Shown: positions 18,471 through 28,536, counted from the stretch's first letter. The stretch is 64,000 nucleotides of DNA from Citrobacter sp. wls619 (GCF_005281345.1 NZ_SZXJ01000078.1:62001-126000); one strand, 5' to 3'. Numbers and translations: made by a program. Notes: generated by a model not told the origin, from the letters alone.

Positions 18471-19738
18471 GCTACGCCTCCCGGCAGACGTTGGGCTATC
18501 CGCGCCAGTACCTGTTGTTTCAGCGTTTCATCGATCAGGGCTTCCGTCAGCTCAGCGGCAAACGCGTAGAGAATCATCTGTTGGGCATCCTGCTGGCCAA
18601 TCCCACGCGAACGCAGATAGAACATCTGTTCATCGTCGATCCGCCCTACCGTCGCCCCGTGGCTGCATTTCACGTCATCAGCGTAGATTTCCAGTTGCGG
18701 CTTGGTGTCCACTTCTGCCAGTTTACCGAGCAGTAAATTATTGTTCGTCATCTGACCGTCAGTTTTAATGGCATGCTGCGCCACGTTAATCAGGCCATTA
18801 AACACCGCCCGGCCTTTATCACTGACAATCGTTTTATGTAACTGGCGGCTGTTGCAATATCCCTTATTGTGTTCAAGCCAGGTTCGGGTATCGCAAACTT
18901 CATTTTTCACCGGCATCGCCAGACTGTTAAGGCGCAGCGTGCTGTTCTCCCCATTAAGCTGGGTACTGGTGTTATGGCGTAAAACCGCACCACCGAGTAA
19001 GAAGCTGTAACTCATCGCCGTCGCATCTGCCCCTAACTGGATATCGTTATGCGCGAAATGGTGGCTAACCGGATTCTCAAACGCCAGTTTGAGATGGTGC
19101 AAATGGGCATTTGCCGCCACGTTCATCGTTAAGCGTGCGCCGGTAAAATGTCGATGCGCATTCAGGCTAACATAGTGCTCAATGACGGTAGCTTCTGCGC
19201 CTTCAGCCAGTTCAAGATGGTGGCGATAGTGCGCGGTATTCACTTCATCACCCGCCAGTCCCTGGGTGATGTGCATCAACAGCAGCGGTTTCGCTGGACG
19301 TTGATGTCGTTTGACCTGAATGTGCGTGACGCTGCGTGAAAGGCTTTCGGTCAGATGCAGGAACACCTCTGGCTGGATAGCCGCAGGGAGCGCCTGACGC
19401 GCATCATCAACGGTAATGTCAAAGCCGCTGCCGTCCATGCTGTCGCTAAGCGCCTCGCAGTACTGACCGTCAACAAACACCAGACGTAGTGCATCAATAG
19501 CGCCGCTCAACGCGTCGCACTGTGCTGGCGTTATTGCAGAAAAACGGCTGACAAACTGGCCGTTGGTTAACCCTTCCAGCGGCGTATATTTCCAGTCCTC
19601 ATGTTTACGCGTCGGCAACCCCAGCCGCAACATCTGTTGCAGGTGTTGTTGCGCATGCTGTGAGCGACGCTCCCCCTGCGCTTCAAACAGATGATGCCAC
19701 TGCTGGAGCACGTTACTGCTGTTCACTAAGCCAGCCAT
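18467..19738 (-). CDS. sufD: Fe-S scaffold subunit SufD
   Basis: SufD pairs with SufB and SufC in the SufBC2D complex on which clusters are built, and it helps iron entry. I start at ATG 19738 (MAGLVNSSN, 423 residues) to match E. coli; an in-frame ATG 13 codons upstream would put more of the start inside sufC. The C-terminal half is the parallel beta-helix shared with SufB ([18 protein letters not shown]). The start overlaps the sufC end by 26 bases. Confidence 0.97.
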   Translation of the reverse strand: MAGLVNSSNVLQQWHHLFEAQGERRSQHAQQHLQQMLRLGLPTRKHEDWKYTPLEGLTNGQFVSRFSAITPAQCDALSGAIDALRLVFVDGQYCEALSDSMDGSGFDITVDDARQALPAAIQPEVFLHLTESLSRSVTHIQVKRHQRPAKPLLLMHITQGLAGDEVNTAHYRHHLELAEGAEATVIEHYVSLNAHRHFTGARLTMNVAANAHLHHLKLAFENPVSHHFAHNDIQLGADATAMSYSFLLGGAVLRHNTSTQLNGENSTLRLNSLAMPVKNEVCDTRTWLEHNKGYCNSRQLHKTIVSDKGRAVFNGLINVAQHAIKTDGQMTNNNLLLGKLAEVDTKPQLEIYADDVKCSHGATVGRIDDEQMFYLRSRGIGQQDAQQMILYAFAAELTEALIDETLKQQVLARIAQRLPGGVA

Positions 19739-20459
19739 ACCCTTGCTCCTCCAGCTGTTTAACCAACGTAAAATCACCGGACTTCACAATGCGCCCCTGG
19801 TAGAGAACGTGGACGTAATCGGGTTTGATATAGTCGAGGATTCGCTGGTAGTGGGTGACAATCACAAACGAACGCTTTCCGTCACGCAATGCGTTCACGC
19901 CATCAGCGACGATTTTCAGCGCGTCGATATCCAGACCAGAGTCAGACTCATCAAGAATGCACAGTTGGGGTTCCAGTACCGCCATTTGCAGAATGTCGTT
20001 ACGTTTTTTCTCCCCACCGGAGAAACCGACGTTTACCGAACGCGTCAGCAGATCTTCCGGCATCTTCAACAACGCAATTTTCTCTTCCATCAGATCCTGG
20101 AAGTCAAAGCGGTCCAGCGACTCTTCGCCACGGTAGCTGCGCACCGCATTCAGTGCCGTTTGCAGGAAAAACTGATTGCTGACGCCGGGGATCTCCACCG
20201 GATACTGAAATGCCATAAAGATCCCTTCACCGGCCCGGTCTTCCGGTGACAGTTCCAGCAAGTTCTTACCGTTAAACTCAACCGTCCCGCCCGTGACTTC
20301 ATAATCTTCTCGTCCGGCGAGTGTCGCAGACAACGTGCTTTTCCCGGAACCGTTCGGCCCCATAATGGCGTGTACTTCCCCGGGGCGAATCTCAAGACTC
20401 AGCCCACGCAGGATCGCCTTCTCTTCCACACTGACCTGTAAATCTTTAATGCTTAACAT
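19713..20459 (-). CDS. sufC: Fe-S assembly ATPase SufC
   Basis: SufC is the soluble ABC-type ATPase of the SufBC2D complex. It shows Walker A (GPNGSGKSTLSATLAG), the family-variant signature FSGGEKKRNDILQ, and Walker B followed by the D-loop (LCILDESDSGLDIDAL). There are no membrane partners. Sixteen bases separate it from sufB. Confidence 0.98.
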   Translation of the reverse strand: MLSIKDLQVSVEEKAILRGLSLEIRPGEVHAIMGPNGSGKSTLSATLAGREDYEVTGGTVEFNGKNLLELSPEDRAGEGIFMAFQYPVEIPGVSNQFFLQTALNAVRSYRGEESLDRFDFQDLMEEKIALLKMPEDLLTRSVNVGFSGGEKKRNDILQMAVLEPQLCILDESDSGLDIDALKIVADGVNALRDGKRSFVIVTHYQRILDYIKPDYVHVLYQGRIVKSGDFTLVKQLEEQGYGWLSEQQ

Positions 20460-20475
20460 GTGCTTTCCTTAAATT

Positions 20476-21963
20476 TTAGCCGACGCTGTGTTCAAGACTT
20501 ATGGCGAGAAGTTTTTGCGCTTCCACAGCAAATTCCAGCGGCAGCTCAGAGAACACGTCTTTACAGAAGCCATTGACGATCATTGAAATAGCATCTTCCT
20601 CGCTGATGCCACGTTGCAGGCAGTAGAACAACTGGTCTTCACCAATGCGCGAGGTCGTCGCTTCATGTTCAAGCTGAGCGCTGTTGTTTCGGCACTCAAC
20701 ATACGGGAAGGTATGTGCCCCACAGTCCGCACCAATCAGCATTGAGTCACATTGGGTGTAGTTACGGGCGTTAGTGGCGGTTGGCATAATTTTCACTAAG
20801 CCGCGGTAGCTGTTCTGGCTATGTCCGGCGGAAATCCCTTTCGAGATAATGGTCGATTTCGTGTTCTTGCCAATGTGGATCATTTTGGTGCCGGTATCAG
20901 CCTGCTGATGACCGCTGGTCAGCGCAACGGAGTAGAATTCGCCGATCGAATTATCACCGCGCAGAATGCAGCTCGGGTATTTCCAGGTAATGGCTGAGCC
21001 GGTCTCTGACTGCGTCCATGACATTTTGCTGTTTTCGCCTTCACACAGCGCACGTTTGGTCACGAAATTCAGGATGCCGCCGGTATTGCCATCGCCGGGG
21101 AACCAGTTTTGTACCGTGGAATACTTCACCTCAGCATCTTTATGGATGATCACCTCGACCACCGCCGCATGCAGCTGGTAACTGTCACGCACCGGCGCCG
21201 AACAACCTTCGATATAGCTGACGTAACTCCCCTCATCCGCCACCAGAATCGTGCGTTCAAACTGTCCGGTTTTTTCTGCATTGATACGGAAATAGGTCGA
21301 CAGTTCCATTGGGCAACGCACGCCTTTCGGCACATAAATAAACGTGCCGTCTGATGCTACCGCCGCATTCAGCGCGGCAAAGAAGTTGTCATTCCCCGGG
21401 ACGACGGTACCGAGGTATTTTTTTACCAGTTCAGGATGATCGTGAATGGCCTCGCCGAACGAGCAGAAAATAATACCCTGCTCCGCCAGCTTATCGCGGT
21501 AGGTCGTTGCGACTGACACCGAATCGAAAATGGCATCCACCGCCACTTCTTTGCCTTCACGGACCGGCACGCCAAGCTGCTCGAACGCGTCTTCAACCTC
21601 TTTGCTTAAAAACGCATTCGCGCCCGTTTGTTGCACCGCTCCCGGCTCAGAGGCGCAGGTTTCATCACAGTTGCCGCAAGAAGGTGCCGAGTAATAGCTG
21701 TAATCCTGGTAGTTCAGTTTGTCATAGTGCGCTTTTAGCCAGTGTGGTTCTTCCATCGTCAGCCACGCGTTAAACGCATTCAGACGGAATTCCAGCATCC
21801 AGTCGGGTTCATTTCGTTTGGCCGAAATTGCCCGCACCACCTCTTCGTTGATCCCTTTGGCCAGCTCATCGGTTTTGAGTTGGGTAAAGAACCCCTCTTT
21901 GTAATTGAGGTGCCCGCCAGCCCAGGTGTTGACATCGTCAGTTGCTTCAGTATTACGAGACAT
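20476..21963 (-). CDS. sufB: Fe-S scaffold subunit SufB
   Basis: SufB is the main scaffold of the Suf system: it receives sulfur from SufE and forms the nascent cluster with SufD. I start at ATG 21963 ([11 protein letters not shown], 495 residues, the E. coli length); the upstream in-frame ATG would overlap sufA. Near the N-terminus CGNCDETC is seen. The C-terminal part has [20 protein letters not shown] and [17 protein letters not shown], typical of the beta-helix core. Confidence 0.97.
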   Translation of the reverse strand: MSRNTEATDDVNTWAGGHLNYKEGFFTQLKTDELAKGINEEVVRAISAKRNEPDWMLEFRLNAFNAWLTMEEPHWLKAHYDKLNYQDYSYYSAPSCGNCDETCASEPGAVQQTGANAFLSKEVEDAFEQLGVPVREGKEVAVDAIFDSVSVATTYRDKLAEQGIIFCSFGEAIHDHPELVKKYLGTVVPGNDNFFAALNAAVASDGTFIYVPKGVRCPMELSTYFRINAEKTGQFERTILVADEGSYVSYIEGCSAPVRDSYQLHAAVVEVIIHKDAEVKYSTVQNWFPGDGNTGGILNFVTKRALCEGENSKMSWTQSETGSAITWKYPSCILRGDNSIGEFYSVALTSGHQQADTGTKMIHIGKNTKSTIISKGISAGHSQNSYRGLVKIMPTATNARNYTQCDSMLIGADCGAHTFPYVECRNNSAQLEHEATTSRIGEDQLFYCLQRGISEEDAISMIVNGFCKDVFSELPLEFAVEAQKLLAISLEHSVG

Positions 21964-21971
21964 AGTACCGC

Positions 21972-22340
21972 CTATACCCCAAAGCTTTCGCCACAGCCAC
22001 ATTCGTTCTGGGCTTTCGGGTTATGAAATTTAAATAACTGATTTAATCCTTCACGCACGAAATCGACTTCAGTTCCATCGATAAACGGCATCGCCTGTAA
22101 CGGGACATAAAGTCTGGCGCCCTCTGTTTCAAATAGCAGATCGTCTTTCTCAGGTTGCCTGACGGTGTCCAGCACATAGCCGAATCCCGCGCACCCGGTT
22201 TGTTTCACGCCTAATCGCACGCCCAACATATCGGGTTGCCTTGCCACCAGTTCACGGATATGCGCCGCTGCCGCTGGCGTTAACGTGAGCCCGCGCCACG
22301 CAAAATCGTTGGGATTAAATGTTCCTGAATGCAATTCCAT
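21972..22340 (-). CDS. sufA: A-type Fe-S carrier SufA
   Basis: SufA carries assembled clusters from SufBC2D to target proteins. I start at ATG 22340 (MELHSGTFN, 122 residues) because GAGG lies seven bases before it. The three ligand cysteines are seen: one in [11 protein letters not shown] and the pair in [11 protein letters not shown] (114 and 116). First gene of the operon, eight bases before sufB. Confidence 0.97.
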   Translation of the reverse strand: MELHSGTFNPNDFAWRGLTLTPAAAAHIRELVARQPDMLGVRLGVKQTGCAGFGYVLDTVRQPEKDDLLFETEGARLYVPLQAMPFIDGTEVDFVREGLNQLFKFHNPKAQNECGCGESFGV

Positions 22341-22384
22341 AGGGTTACCTCGAGTCATTAGCTTGCAAGCTATAACACCATGTT

Positions 22385-22403
22385 AGTGATAATGATTATC
22401 ACT
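22385..22403. promoter_or_regulatory. Fur box upstream of sufA
   Basis: AGTGATAATGATTATCACT has nine-base arms that pair perfectly around a central G and match the 19-base Fur consensus closely. It lies 45 bases upstream of the sufA start, where Fe-Fur would repress suf when iron is plentiful, as known in E. coli. Confidence 0.88.
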
Positions 22404-22837
22404 TCAACCCCTCAACAGCAGGGGCATTCGGGTTAACCGCCCTTTTTGACGACTTTTATTAAGCATAGACCCTGCGGCGAGGGTTAACAGGGATGGATTT
22501 TTTTGTTCAATACATTGATTAATAATAGATTATGAATATGTAATCATTCCGGCAGGTCAAATGCTAAAAGATGTATAGATAATGTCTATTTAAGGGATAG
22601 GTGGGGATGACTACGGCGGGAGTAATGCGGTTCAAAACGCATGTGGGCCATAAAAAACCCTTAAGTCTGCTTGCGTTGCTGACAGACTTAAGGGTTCCGA
22701 CCCCATCCGGCGCTTATCTCCGGCACTCATAATGGCTTAGCTCTTGAAGGGGCACTAGGAAGAATCTCATACCCTGAGAAATTTTTTTTAACACAAATTG
22801 CGCTTTGACTCTTTTATAAACACGCTCAATCACATCG
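22404..22837. other. Intergenic region between sufA and the LysR gene
   Basis: Besides the RydB-like RNA, this stretch has upstream control DNA of suf (22404-22640) and AT-rich sequence before the LysR stop codon. I could not place IscR or OxyR sites with confidence. Confidence 0.5.
22651..22713 (-). ncRNA. rydB: RydB-like small RNA
   Basis: On the minus strand a 14-bp perfect stem (22683-22696 with 22656-22669) around a 13-base loop is followed by six T, a textbook terminator with no coding gene feeding it. In E. coli the small RNA RydB (about 68 nt) sits in this exact place next to sufA, on the same strand. The 5' end given here is a guess from that length; ends and identity are inferred from structure and position. 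Confidence 0.6.
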
Positions 22838-23713
22838 TTAGCGCGGTGTCTCATTCAGTGCGTCCAACAACAGTCGCAGCCCCGCTGGCTGGTGATCGCG
22901 GGAAAGATATAAACCATAAATCGGCAGGCGTTTAGGCTGTAGTTGCGGTAGAAGCCGTATTAATCTCCCCTGCGCCAGCCCTTCTCTCGCCTCCTGCTCA
23001 GGAACCAACGCAATCCCCATCCCCGCCAGAGCGGATTCACATAGCAGCGACGAGATACCAGCGCTTAAATTACCTTTAATGGCCACCGTGACGGCTTGCC
23101 CTTGCGCATCGAGAAAATGCCATGACTTTCCGGCAAATCCGCTGTAATAAAGGCAATTATGCTGCGCAAGATCGTCGACGGTTTTTGGGATGCCGTGCTG
23201 GTTAAGGTAATCCACAGAGGCACATAACACCGATTCACAATCCCCTAAGCGCCGGGCAATCGTTCCGGGTTCGGGATTTTCCGTGATGCGGATCGCCACA
23301 TCGATACGCTCCCCAACCAGGCTTACCGGTTGATTGTTGATCTCAACTTCAATGCGGAGTTCAGGATAGCGAGCCAGAAACGCGGGCAGCACCGGCGCCA
23401 GAATATGTATGGCAGTAAAATGTGCGCACGCCACCCGTAGCGTACCCGATGGGGTTTGCGCGAGCCCGGCGGCACCGATATCTCGCGAAAGTTGTGCCAG
23501 GGTGCGGGTTTTCACCAATGCCTCTTCGCCGGCAGGCGTGATTGTCAACCGTCGTGATGAACGATGGATAAGCCGCGCCCCGGTCCACTTTTCCATCTCA
23601 TCCAGATAGCGACTGACCATCGGTCGGGAAAGCCCCAGCGCACGCGCGGCGGCACTCAAACTGCCTAAATCACAGATGTGGTTAAAAACGGTTGCCGCCA
23701 TGACTCTGTCCAT
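22838..23713 (-). CDS. LysR-family transcriptional regulator
   Basis: I start at ATG 23713 (MDRVMAATVF, 291 residues), the normal LysR length; an upstream in-frame ATG would add 37 residues unlike the family. The N-terminal winged helix is clear (GSLSAAARALGLSRPMVSRY). The effector domain follows from about residue 90 to the end. The subgroup (PVLPAFLARYPELRIEVEIN, later SLLCESALAGMGIALVP) resembles small-molecule-responsive LysR regulators found next to single exoenzyme genes. It diverges from the beta-lactamase-fold gene at 23836, its likely target. Neither gene is present at this place in E. coli K-12. Confidence 0.88.
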   Translation of the reverse strand: MDRVMAATVFNHICDLGSLSAAARALGLSRPMVSRYLDEMEKWTGARLIHRSSRRLTITPAGEEALVKTRTLAQLSRDIGAAGLAQTPSGTLRVACAHFTAIHILAPVLPAFLARYPELRIEVEINNQPVSLVGERIDVAIRITENPEPGTIARRLGDCESVLCASVDYLNQHGIPKTVDDLAQHNCLYYSGFAGKSWHFLDAQGQAVTVAIKGNLSAGISSLLCESALAGMGIALVPEQEAREGLAQGRLIRLLPQLQPKRLPIYGLYLSRDHQPAGLRLLLDALNETPR

Positions 23714-23835
23714 TGCATCCCATCCGATCGTTTTATGAAACTCAGCATGTCCTGATATGGGAATTCTAACAGATCCGAATTTCCTTAAAATACGGGAACG
23801 ATCAAAAGACAATGTCCTGCACAAGGTTCCCCGTT

Positions 23836-24687
23836 ATGAAAATCAATACACTGGCTATGCTGTTACCCCTGTTTGCCTCTTCGGCGTTTGCCGCTCCACT
23901 ACAGCTGGATGTCTATAATCCGCAGGAAAAGGCTATTTTCCCGGTCTCTTCTACGCTGGTGTCCGGCCCGAAAGAAGCCATTTTGTTTGATGCCCAATTC
24001 AGCACCCAAGACGGTGAAAAACTGGTGCAAATGATTCGCTCCAGCGGTAAGACGCTGAAAGCCATTGTGATCACGTCTGGCGATCCGGATTTCTATTTTG
24101 GCCTTGAGCCACTCGTCAAAGCCTTCCCCGGTGTCAACGTGCTGGCTACACCGCACGTGGTGGATCATATTCGTGCCACCAAAGAAGCCAAATTACAGTT
24201 CTGGGGCCCACAGATGAAAGACGGTGCCCCCACTTCGCTCACTGTACCGCAGGCCACCACGCAAACACGCTTTACGGTTGATGGCGAAACGCTGGAATTA
24301 CGCCATCCTAATGACTATGCGGCGTATGTCTGGATCCCGGCGAACCGCGCCATCATTGGCGGAACCGGTATCGCTTCAGGTATTCACGTCTGGACAGCGG
24401 ACACGCAGTCATCAGCAGAGCGCACGGCATGGCGTAACGTGCTGAGCGAAATGCAGCAATTACATCCCGCCCAGGTGGTTCCCGGTCATTATATTGGTGA
24501 ACGCCCGGCGGGTGATAAAGCGATTCGCTTCACCCAGGATTACCTTCAGTCGTTTGAACAGGCGCTGGGCACGAAAAAAGGTTCAGCCTACGTGATAAAA
24601 ACAATGACCGCCGCATGGCCGGGTCTTGCTGACGAAAGCTCTCTGGAACTGAGTGCGAAAGTGAATACCGGTGAGATGAAGTGGTAA
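23836..24687 (+). CDS. Exported metallo-beta-lactamase-fold protein with degenerate metal site
   Basis: I start at ATG 23836, which gives a signal peptide (MKINTLAMLLPLFASSAFA, cut before APLQ) and 283 residues. The fold is that of MBL hydrolases (LVSGPKEAILFDAQFST, AIVIT, ATPHVVDHI, later VVPGHYIGERPAG). However, the usual HxHxDH metal motif reads SGDPDF at residues 81-86, so only the aspartate remains. It is therefore either a non-hydrolytic binding protein or uses another metal arrangement. Periplasmic. Divergent from the LysR gene and followed by a terminator. The substrate is not recognised. Confidence 0.8.
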   Translation: MKINTLAMLLPLFASSAFAAPLQLDVYNPQEKAIFPVSSTLVSGPKEAILFDAQFSTQDGEKLVQMIRSSGKTLKAIVITSGDPDFYFGLEPLVKAFPGVNVLATPHVVDHIRATKEAKLQFWGPQMKDGAPTSLTVPQATTQTRFTVDGETLELRHPNDYAAYVWIPANRAIIGGTGIASGIHVWTADTQSSAERTAWRNVLSEMQQLHPAQVVPGHYIGERPAGDKAIRFTQDYLQSFEQALGTKKGSAYVIKTMTAAWPGLADESSLELSAKVNTGEMKW

Positions 24688-24708
24688 ACAAGGTTTAAGG
24701 CAAAAAAT

Positions 24709-24737
24709 AACCCCGAACACATGTGTCGGGGTTTTTA
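24709..24737 (+). terminator. Bidirectional terminator between the MBL-fold gene and ydiH
   Basis: AACCCCGA (24709-24716) pairs with TCGGGGTT (24726-24733) followed by TTTA, and A-rich DNA upstream gives a T-run on the minus strand, so it can end both convergent genes. Confidence 0.88.
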
Positions 24738-24757
24738 TTACGACAGGCATACCGGAA

Positions 24758-24946
24758 TCAATGAACGCCCAGGCGCCAGGCAAAATAGATCTCTTCTTTC
24801 AGTTCAGTCGAAGAGAGCGTTAATAAATCGGCAAACTCCAGCTCTAATTGTTTCAGTCTTTTCAGGTACTGAGCCGGTGAAAGATCGGTTTTATCACGAC
24901 GTAAAAATTCTATTGCCAGTTGGGCCGGGTCTAATTGGGTAGACAT
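24758..24946 (-). CDS. ydiH: Small conserved protein YdiH
   Basis: The 62-residue length from ATG 24946 (MSTQLDPAQL) equals E. coli YdiH and is nearly identical in sequence; an ATG ten codons further upstream is less likely. It is charged and helical (LSPAQYLKRLKQLELEFADL), with no signal peptide. Function unknown. In line with menI and ydiJ but 77 bases away. Confidence 0.92.
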   Translation of the reverse strand: MSTQLDPAQLAIEFLRRDKTDLSPAQYLKRLKQLELEFADLLTLSSTELKEEIYFAWRLGVH

Positions 24947-25023
24947 ATCATCCTCGCTTGTGTTCAGAACCTGCACAGTATAACACCATTACCTGCGCAG
25001 ATAATGACCAAACTCAACATGCA

Positions 25024-25434
25024 TCACAAAATAGCGGTCGTCAGTCGCGAGGTGCAGCATAACCGGCCCTGCTCATCAAAGATCTCGATTTGCCACACCT
25101 GATGACGTGAACCGGTATGCACAGGGCTGCACACCCCTCTGACGAGCCCTTCACGTGCAGAACGAACGTGGTTGGCGTTAATTTCAAGGCCTACCACTTT
25201 TTGATCGCCCTGCGTACACAGATATCCAGCCACCGAGCCAATACTCTCAGCCAGCACGACAGACGCCCCGCCGTGCAGCAAACCAAAGGGTTGTTTGGTG
25301 CGATGGTCCACGGGCATTGTGGCTTCCAGAGTATTGTCGCCAATATGCACAAAACGAATATCGAGCAGCCCTACCATATTTCCTTCACCCATGGCGTTGA
25401 GCGCCTCGAGTGTGACTTCACGTTTCCAGATCAT
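25024..25434 (-). CDS. menI: 1,4-dihydroxy-2-naphthoyl-CoA hydrolase MenI
   Basis: MenI (YdiI) is a hot-dog-fold thioesterase that frees 1,4-dihydroxy-2-naphthoate in menaquinone synthesis. The 136-residue protein has the helix motif PFGLLHGGASVVLAESIGS, with the catalytic glutamate in LAESIG. Its start overlaps the ydiJ stop by four bases (ATGA). Menaquinone is needed for anaerobic respiration such as that carried out by the ttr system in this window. Confidence 0.95.
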   Translation of the reverse strand: MIWKREVTLEALNAMGEGNMVGLLDIRFVHIGDNTLEATMPVDHRTKQPFGLLHGGASVVLAESIGSVAGYLCTQGDQKVVGLEINANHVRSAREGLVRGVCSPVHTGSRHQVWQIEIFDEQGRLCCTSRLTTAIL

Positions 25435-28400
25435 CCTATAATCTCCAGTAATGCCTGTAATGGGTGGCGAACGCCCGTGCCCTCTACGCGTTTAACCTGG
25501 CTGCGACATGAATACCCGGCGGCCAGACAACGGTTACGCGGCAATCGTTGCATTGCCTGGTGCCATGATAACTCATAGATCCCTAAAGAGTTCTGATGAT
25601 TCTTCACTTCATGGCCATACGTACCCGCCATCCCGCAGCACCCCACGCTGACATTTTCCAGTTTGGCCCCAAACCGGGCAAAAATCGCGGCCCACTGCGC
25701 AGGCGCTCCCGGCAGAGCTGTCACTTCGGTGCAGTGTCCGAAGAAGTACCACGGTTCGCCACCGATAGCGACCGGCGGTTGTGACACCAGTACAGCCGAT
25801 AACCACTCATTGACCAGTAAGACATGGAAATCACCGCGCTGCTCGCCGAGCGCCAGCTTGTATTCATCGCGATAACATAGCACCAGCGCCGGATCGACAC
25901 CGACCATCGGGATATTCAGCTTTGCCACCCGGTTGAGGAATTCAGCGGTCTTTTTCGCCGTTTTCGCAAACCGGTTTAAAAAGCCCTTTATATGCTGCGC
26001 TTTGCCGTTAGGCGAGAATGGCAACAGCACCGGCTGTAAACCCAATTTTTCGACCAGGCGGATGAAATCAGCCACGACCTGTGCATCGTAATAGCTGGTG
26101 AAAGGGTCCTGCACCACCAGCACCGTACGGGCTTTTTGCTCCAGGCTGAGAGCTTCAAGCTGTTCCAGCGTCATATTGGCCGAACGATGCCCGACCAGTT
26201 GTCGTTGTAATGATGGCGCAGACAACAGCGGCAAATCCACCATGCCGATGTGTTTTTTCGCCAGATTACGTACCAGCGGTTGATTGATGAAAAAGTTGAA
26301 CGTTTTAGGTGCGCGCGCCATTAGCGGTGCATAACTCTCAACGGTGGCGACCATGTGATCGCGAAGCGGGCGCAGATAGCGCGTGTGATACAGCTGCAGG
26401 AAGCGCGAGCGGAATTCCGGAACATCGATTTTAATCGGGCACTGCGTAGAACAGGCTTTACATGCCAAACACCCGGACATCGCCTCTTTCACTTCATGTG
26501 AGAAATCATACTCGCCCTTACGCGCATGCCAGCTGTTGCGGGTTCGGGCGATTAGCGTACGTAAACTGGCACGTTTTTCTGGCAACTCTTTTTCCAGTTT
26601 CACGGGGTCGATCCCACGATCGGCCAACAGACGCAACCATTCCCGAACCAGCGTTGCCCGCCCTTTTGGCGAGTGAATGCGATTAAGGCTAATTTTCATC
26701 GACGGACACATCGGGCTTTTCGCATCAAAGTTAAAGCATAACCCGTTGCCGTTACACTCCATTGCCCCACGCCACTCCTGGCGAACGGCCAGCGGGATCT
26801 GGCGGTCATACGTTCCGCGCTTCACCGCGTCCACTTTCATCATCGGCGCATCAACACCTTCCGGTGGACAGATTTTCCCCGGATTGAGCCGGTTTTGCGG
26901 ATCAAACGCCGACTTCACTTTACGCAGTTCGCGATACAGTTCTTCGCCAAAGAATGCCGGGCTGTACTCAGCACGGAAACCTTTTCCGTGTTCGCCCCAC
27001 AGCAGACCACCATATTTTGCCGTCAGCGCCACCACATCATCAGAGATGCGTTTCATCAGCACTTCTTGTTGTGGATCGCACATATCCAGCGCCGGTCTGA
27101 CGTGCAGTACCCCGGCATCCACGTGACCAAACATGCCATAGCTCAGGCCATGACTGTCGAGTAGCGCACGGAACTCGGCAATATAGTCGGCCAGGTGTTC
27201 CGGCGGTACGCAGGTATCTTCGGCAAATGGAATCGGCTTCGCAGAGCCTTTGGCATTCCCCAGCAGACCAACGGCCTTTTTCCGCATGGCGTAGATGCGC
27301 TCGACGCCGGCCAGTTCGGTACACAGCTGCCAGCCAATCACACCGGCTTCCTGCCGGGTAATTAGCCCGTCCAGGCGTTCACACAGCGCACTGACCTGCG
27401 AATCAATTAATGCTTCATCATCACCCGCAAACTCGACGATATTCAGCCCGAGCATCTCTTTATTCGGGACATCGGTAATCAATTCGCTGACGGAGTGCCA
27501 GACAATATCTTCCCGCGCCAGATTAAGTACTTTGGAATCGACGGTTTCGACCGACAGCGCACGCGCCTCCACCATCACCGGCGCATTACGCAATGCAGAG
27601 TCAAACGAATCGTATTTGACGTTGACCAGCCGCCGAACTTTAGGCAGCGGCGTGATATCAAGGCGGGCTTCGGTGATAAATGCCAGCGTACCTTCAGAGC
27701 CCGTAAGGATGCGAGTTAAATCAAACTCGGTCATCTCATCATTGAAGACGTGCCGCAGGTCGTAGCCGGTTAAAAAGCGATTGAGCTTGGGGAACTTGTC
27801 AATGATCAACTGCCGATTCTCACGACACCGTTCATAAACCGTTTTATAGATACGCCCAATCGCCGTATTGTTTTTACCGAGCATTTCGGCAAATTCAACC
27901 GGCATCGGCTGGGTATCGAGAATATCCCCGCCCATCAATACCGCGCGAATACCCAGCACATGATCGGAGGTTTTACCGTAGACCAGCGAACCTTGCCCGG
28001 AAGCGTCGGTGTTGATCATTCCCCCCAACGTCGCCCGGTTACTGGTGGACAATTCAGGCGCAAAGAAATAGCCGTAGGGTTTCAGATATTGGTTAAGCTG
28101 ATCTTTTATCACCCCCGCCTCGACCCGCACCCAGCCTTCCTGCACATTGATTTCGATGATGCGGCTCATGTAACGGGACATATCAACAATAATGCCCTGA
28201 TTAAGCGCCTGACCGTTGGTGCCTGTGCCGCCGCCGCGTGGGGTAAAAATCAACGACGAAAAGAGCGGTTCTGACGCCAGGCGGGCGATAAGCGCCACAT
28301 CAGCCGTCGAGCGAGGAAAAACCACGGCATCAGGCAGAAGCTGATAGATACTGTTATCCGTCGACATTGTCAGACGATCGGCATAGCTCGTTGCCGTATC

Positions 28401-28487
28401 GCCCGTGAACCCTTGCTGCTCCAGCGCCTGCAAAAAATTGAGCACCAGTTGAACGACACCTGGCGCCTGAGAAATTTGTGGAATCAT
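25431..28487 (-). CDS. ydiJ: FAD and Fe-S dehydrogenase YdiJ (D-2-hydroxyglutarate dehydrogenase)
   Basis: YdiJ is assigned in E. coli as a D-2-hydroxyglutarate dehydrogenase. I start at ATG 28487 (MIPQISQAPG, 1018 residues, the E. coli length); the frame is open 48 codons further upstream. Domains in order: an FAD-binding PCMH-type domain (FTPRGGGTGTNGQALN near residue 90), the FAD-linked oxidase C-terminal domain (around 250-540, including GHVDAGVLHVRP), a ferredoxin-like cluster (CLACKACSTQCP near 660), and a CCG-type domain at the end (VGCCGMAGTYGHE). It is coupled to menI. A possible PurR site lies in its leader. Confidence 0.93.
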   Translation of the reverse strand: MIPQISQAPGVVQLVLNFLQALEQQGFTGDTATSYADRLTMSTDNSIYQLLPDAVVFPRSTADVALIARLASEPLFSSLIFTPRGGGTGTNGQALNQGIIVDMSRYMSRIIEINVQEGWVRVEAGVIKDQLNQYLKPYGYFFAPELSTSNRATLGGMINTDASGQGSLVYGKTSDHVLGIRAVLMGGDILDTQPMPVEFAEMLGKNNTAIGRIYKTVYERCRENRQLIIDKFPKLNRFLTGYDLRHVFNDEMTEFDLTRILTGSEGTLAFITEARLDITPLPKVRRLVNVKYDSFDSALRNAPVMVEARALSVETVDSKVLNLAREDIVWHSVSELITDVPNKEMLGLNIVEFAGDDEALIDSQVSALCERLDGLITRQEAGVIGWQLCTELAGVERIYAMRKKAVGLLGNAKGSAKPIPFAEDTCVPPEHLADYIAEFRALLDSHGLSYGMFGHVDAGVLHVRPALDMCDPQQEVLMKRISDDVVALTAKYGGLLWGEHGKGFRAEYSPAFFGEELYRELRKVKSAFDPQNRLNPGKICPPEGVDAPMMKVDAVKRGTYDRQIPLAVRQEWRGAMECNGNGLCFNFDAKSPMCPSMKISLNRIHSPKGRATLVREWLRLLADRGIDPVKLEKELPEKRASLRTLIARTRNSWHARKGEYDFSHEVKEAMSGCLACKACSTQCPIKIDVPEFRSRFLQLYHTRYLRPLRDHMVATVESYAPLMARAPKTFNFFINQPLVRNLAKKHIGMVDLPLLSAPSLQRQLVGHRSANMTLEQLEALSLEQKARTVLVVQDPFTSYYDAQVVADFIRLVEKLGLQPVLLPFSPNGKAQHIKGFLNRFAKTAKKTAEFLNRVAKLNIPMVGVDPALVLCYRDEYKLALGEQRGDFHVLLVNEWLSAVLVSQPPVAIGGEPWYFFGHCTEVTALPGAPAQWAAIFARFGAKLENVSVGCCGMAGTYGHEVKNHQNSLGIYELSWHQAMQRLPRNRCLAAGYSCRSQVKRVEGTGVRHPLQALLEIIG

Positions 28488-28520
28488 TATAGTGACCCTT
28501 TCCTGCGGTCTGTGTTGTGA

Positions 28521-28536
28521 ATTTAATCGTTTGCGT
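28521..28536. promoter_or_regulatory. Possible PurR operator upstream of ydiJ
   Basis: On the minus strand ACGCAAACGATTAAAT differs from the PurR consensus AnGCAAACGTTTnCnT at two positions. It lies 34 bases before ydiJ and 165 bases before the divergent ydiK. Confidence 0.4.
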
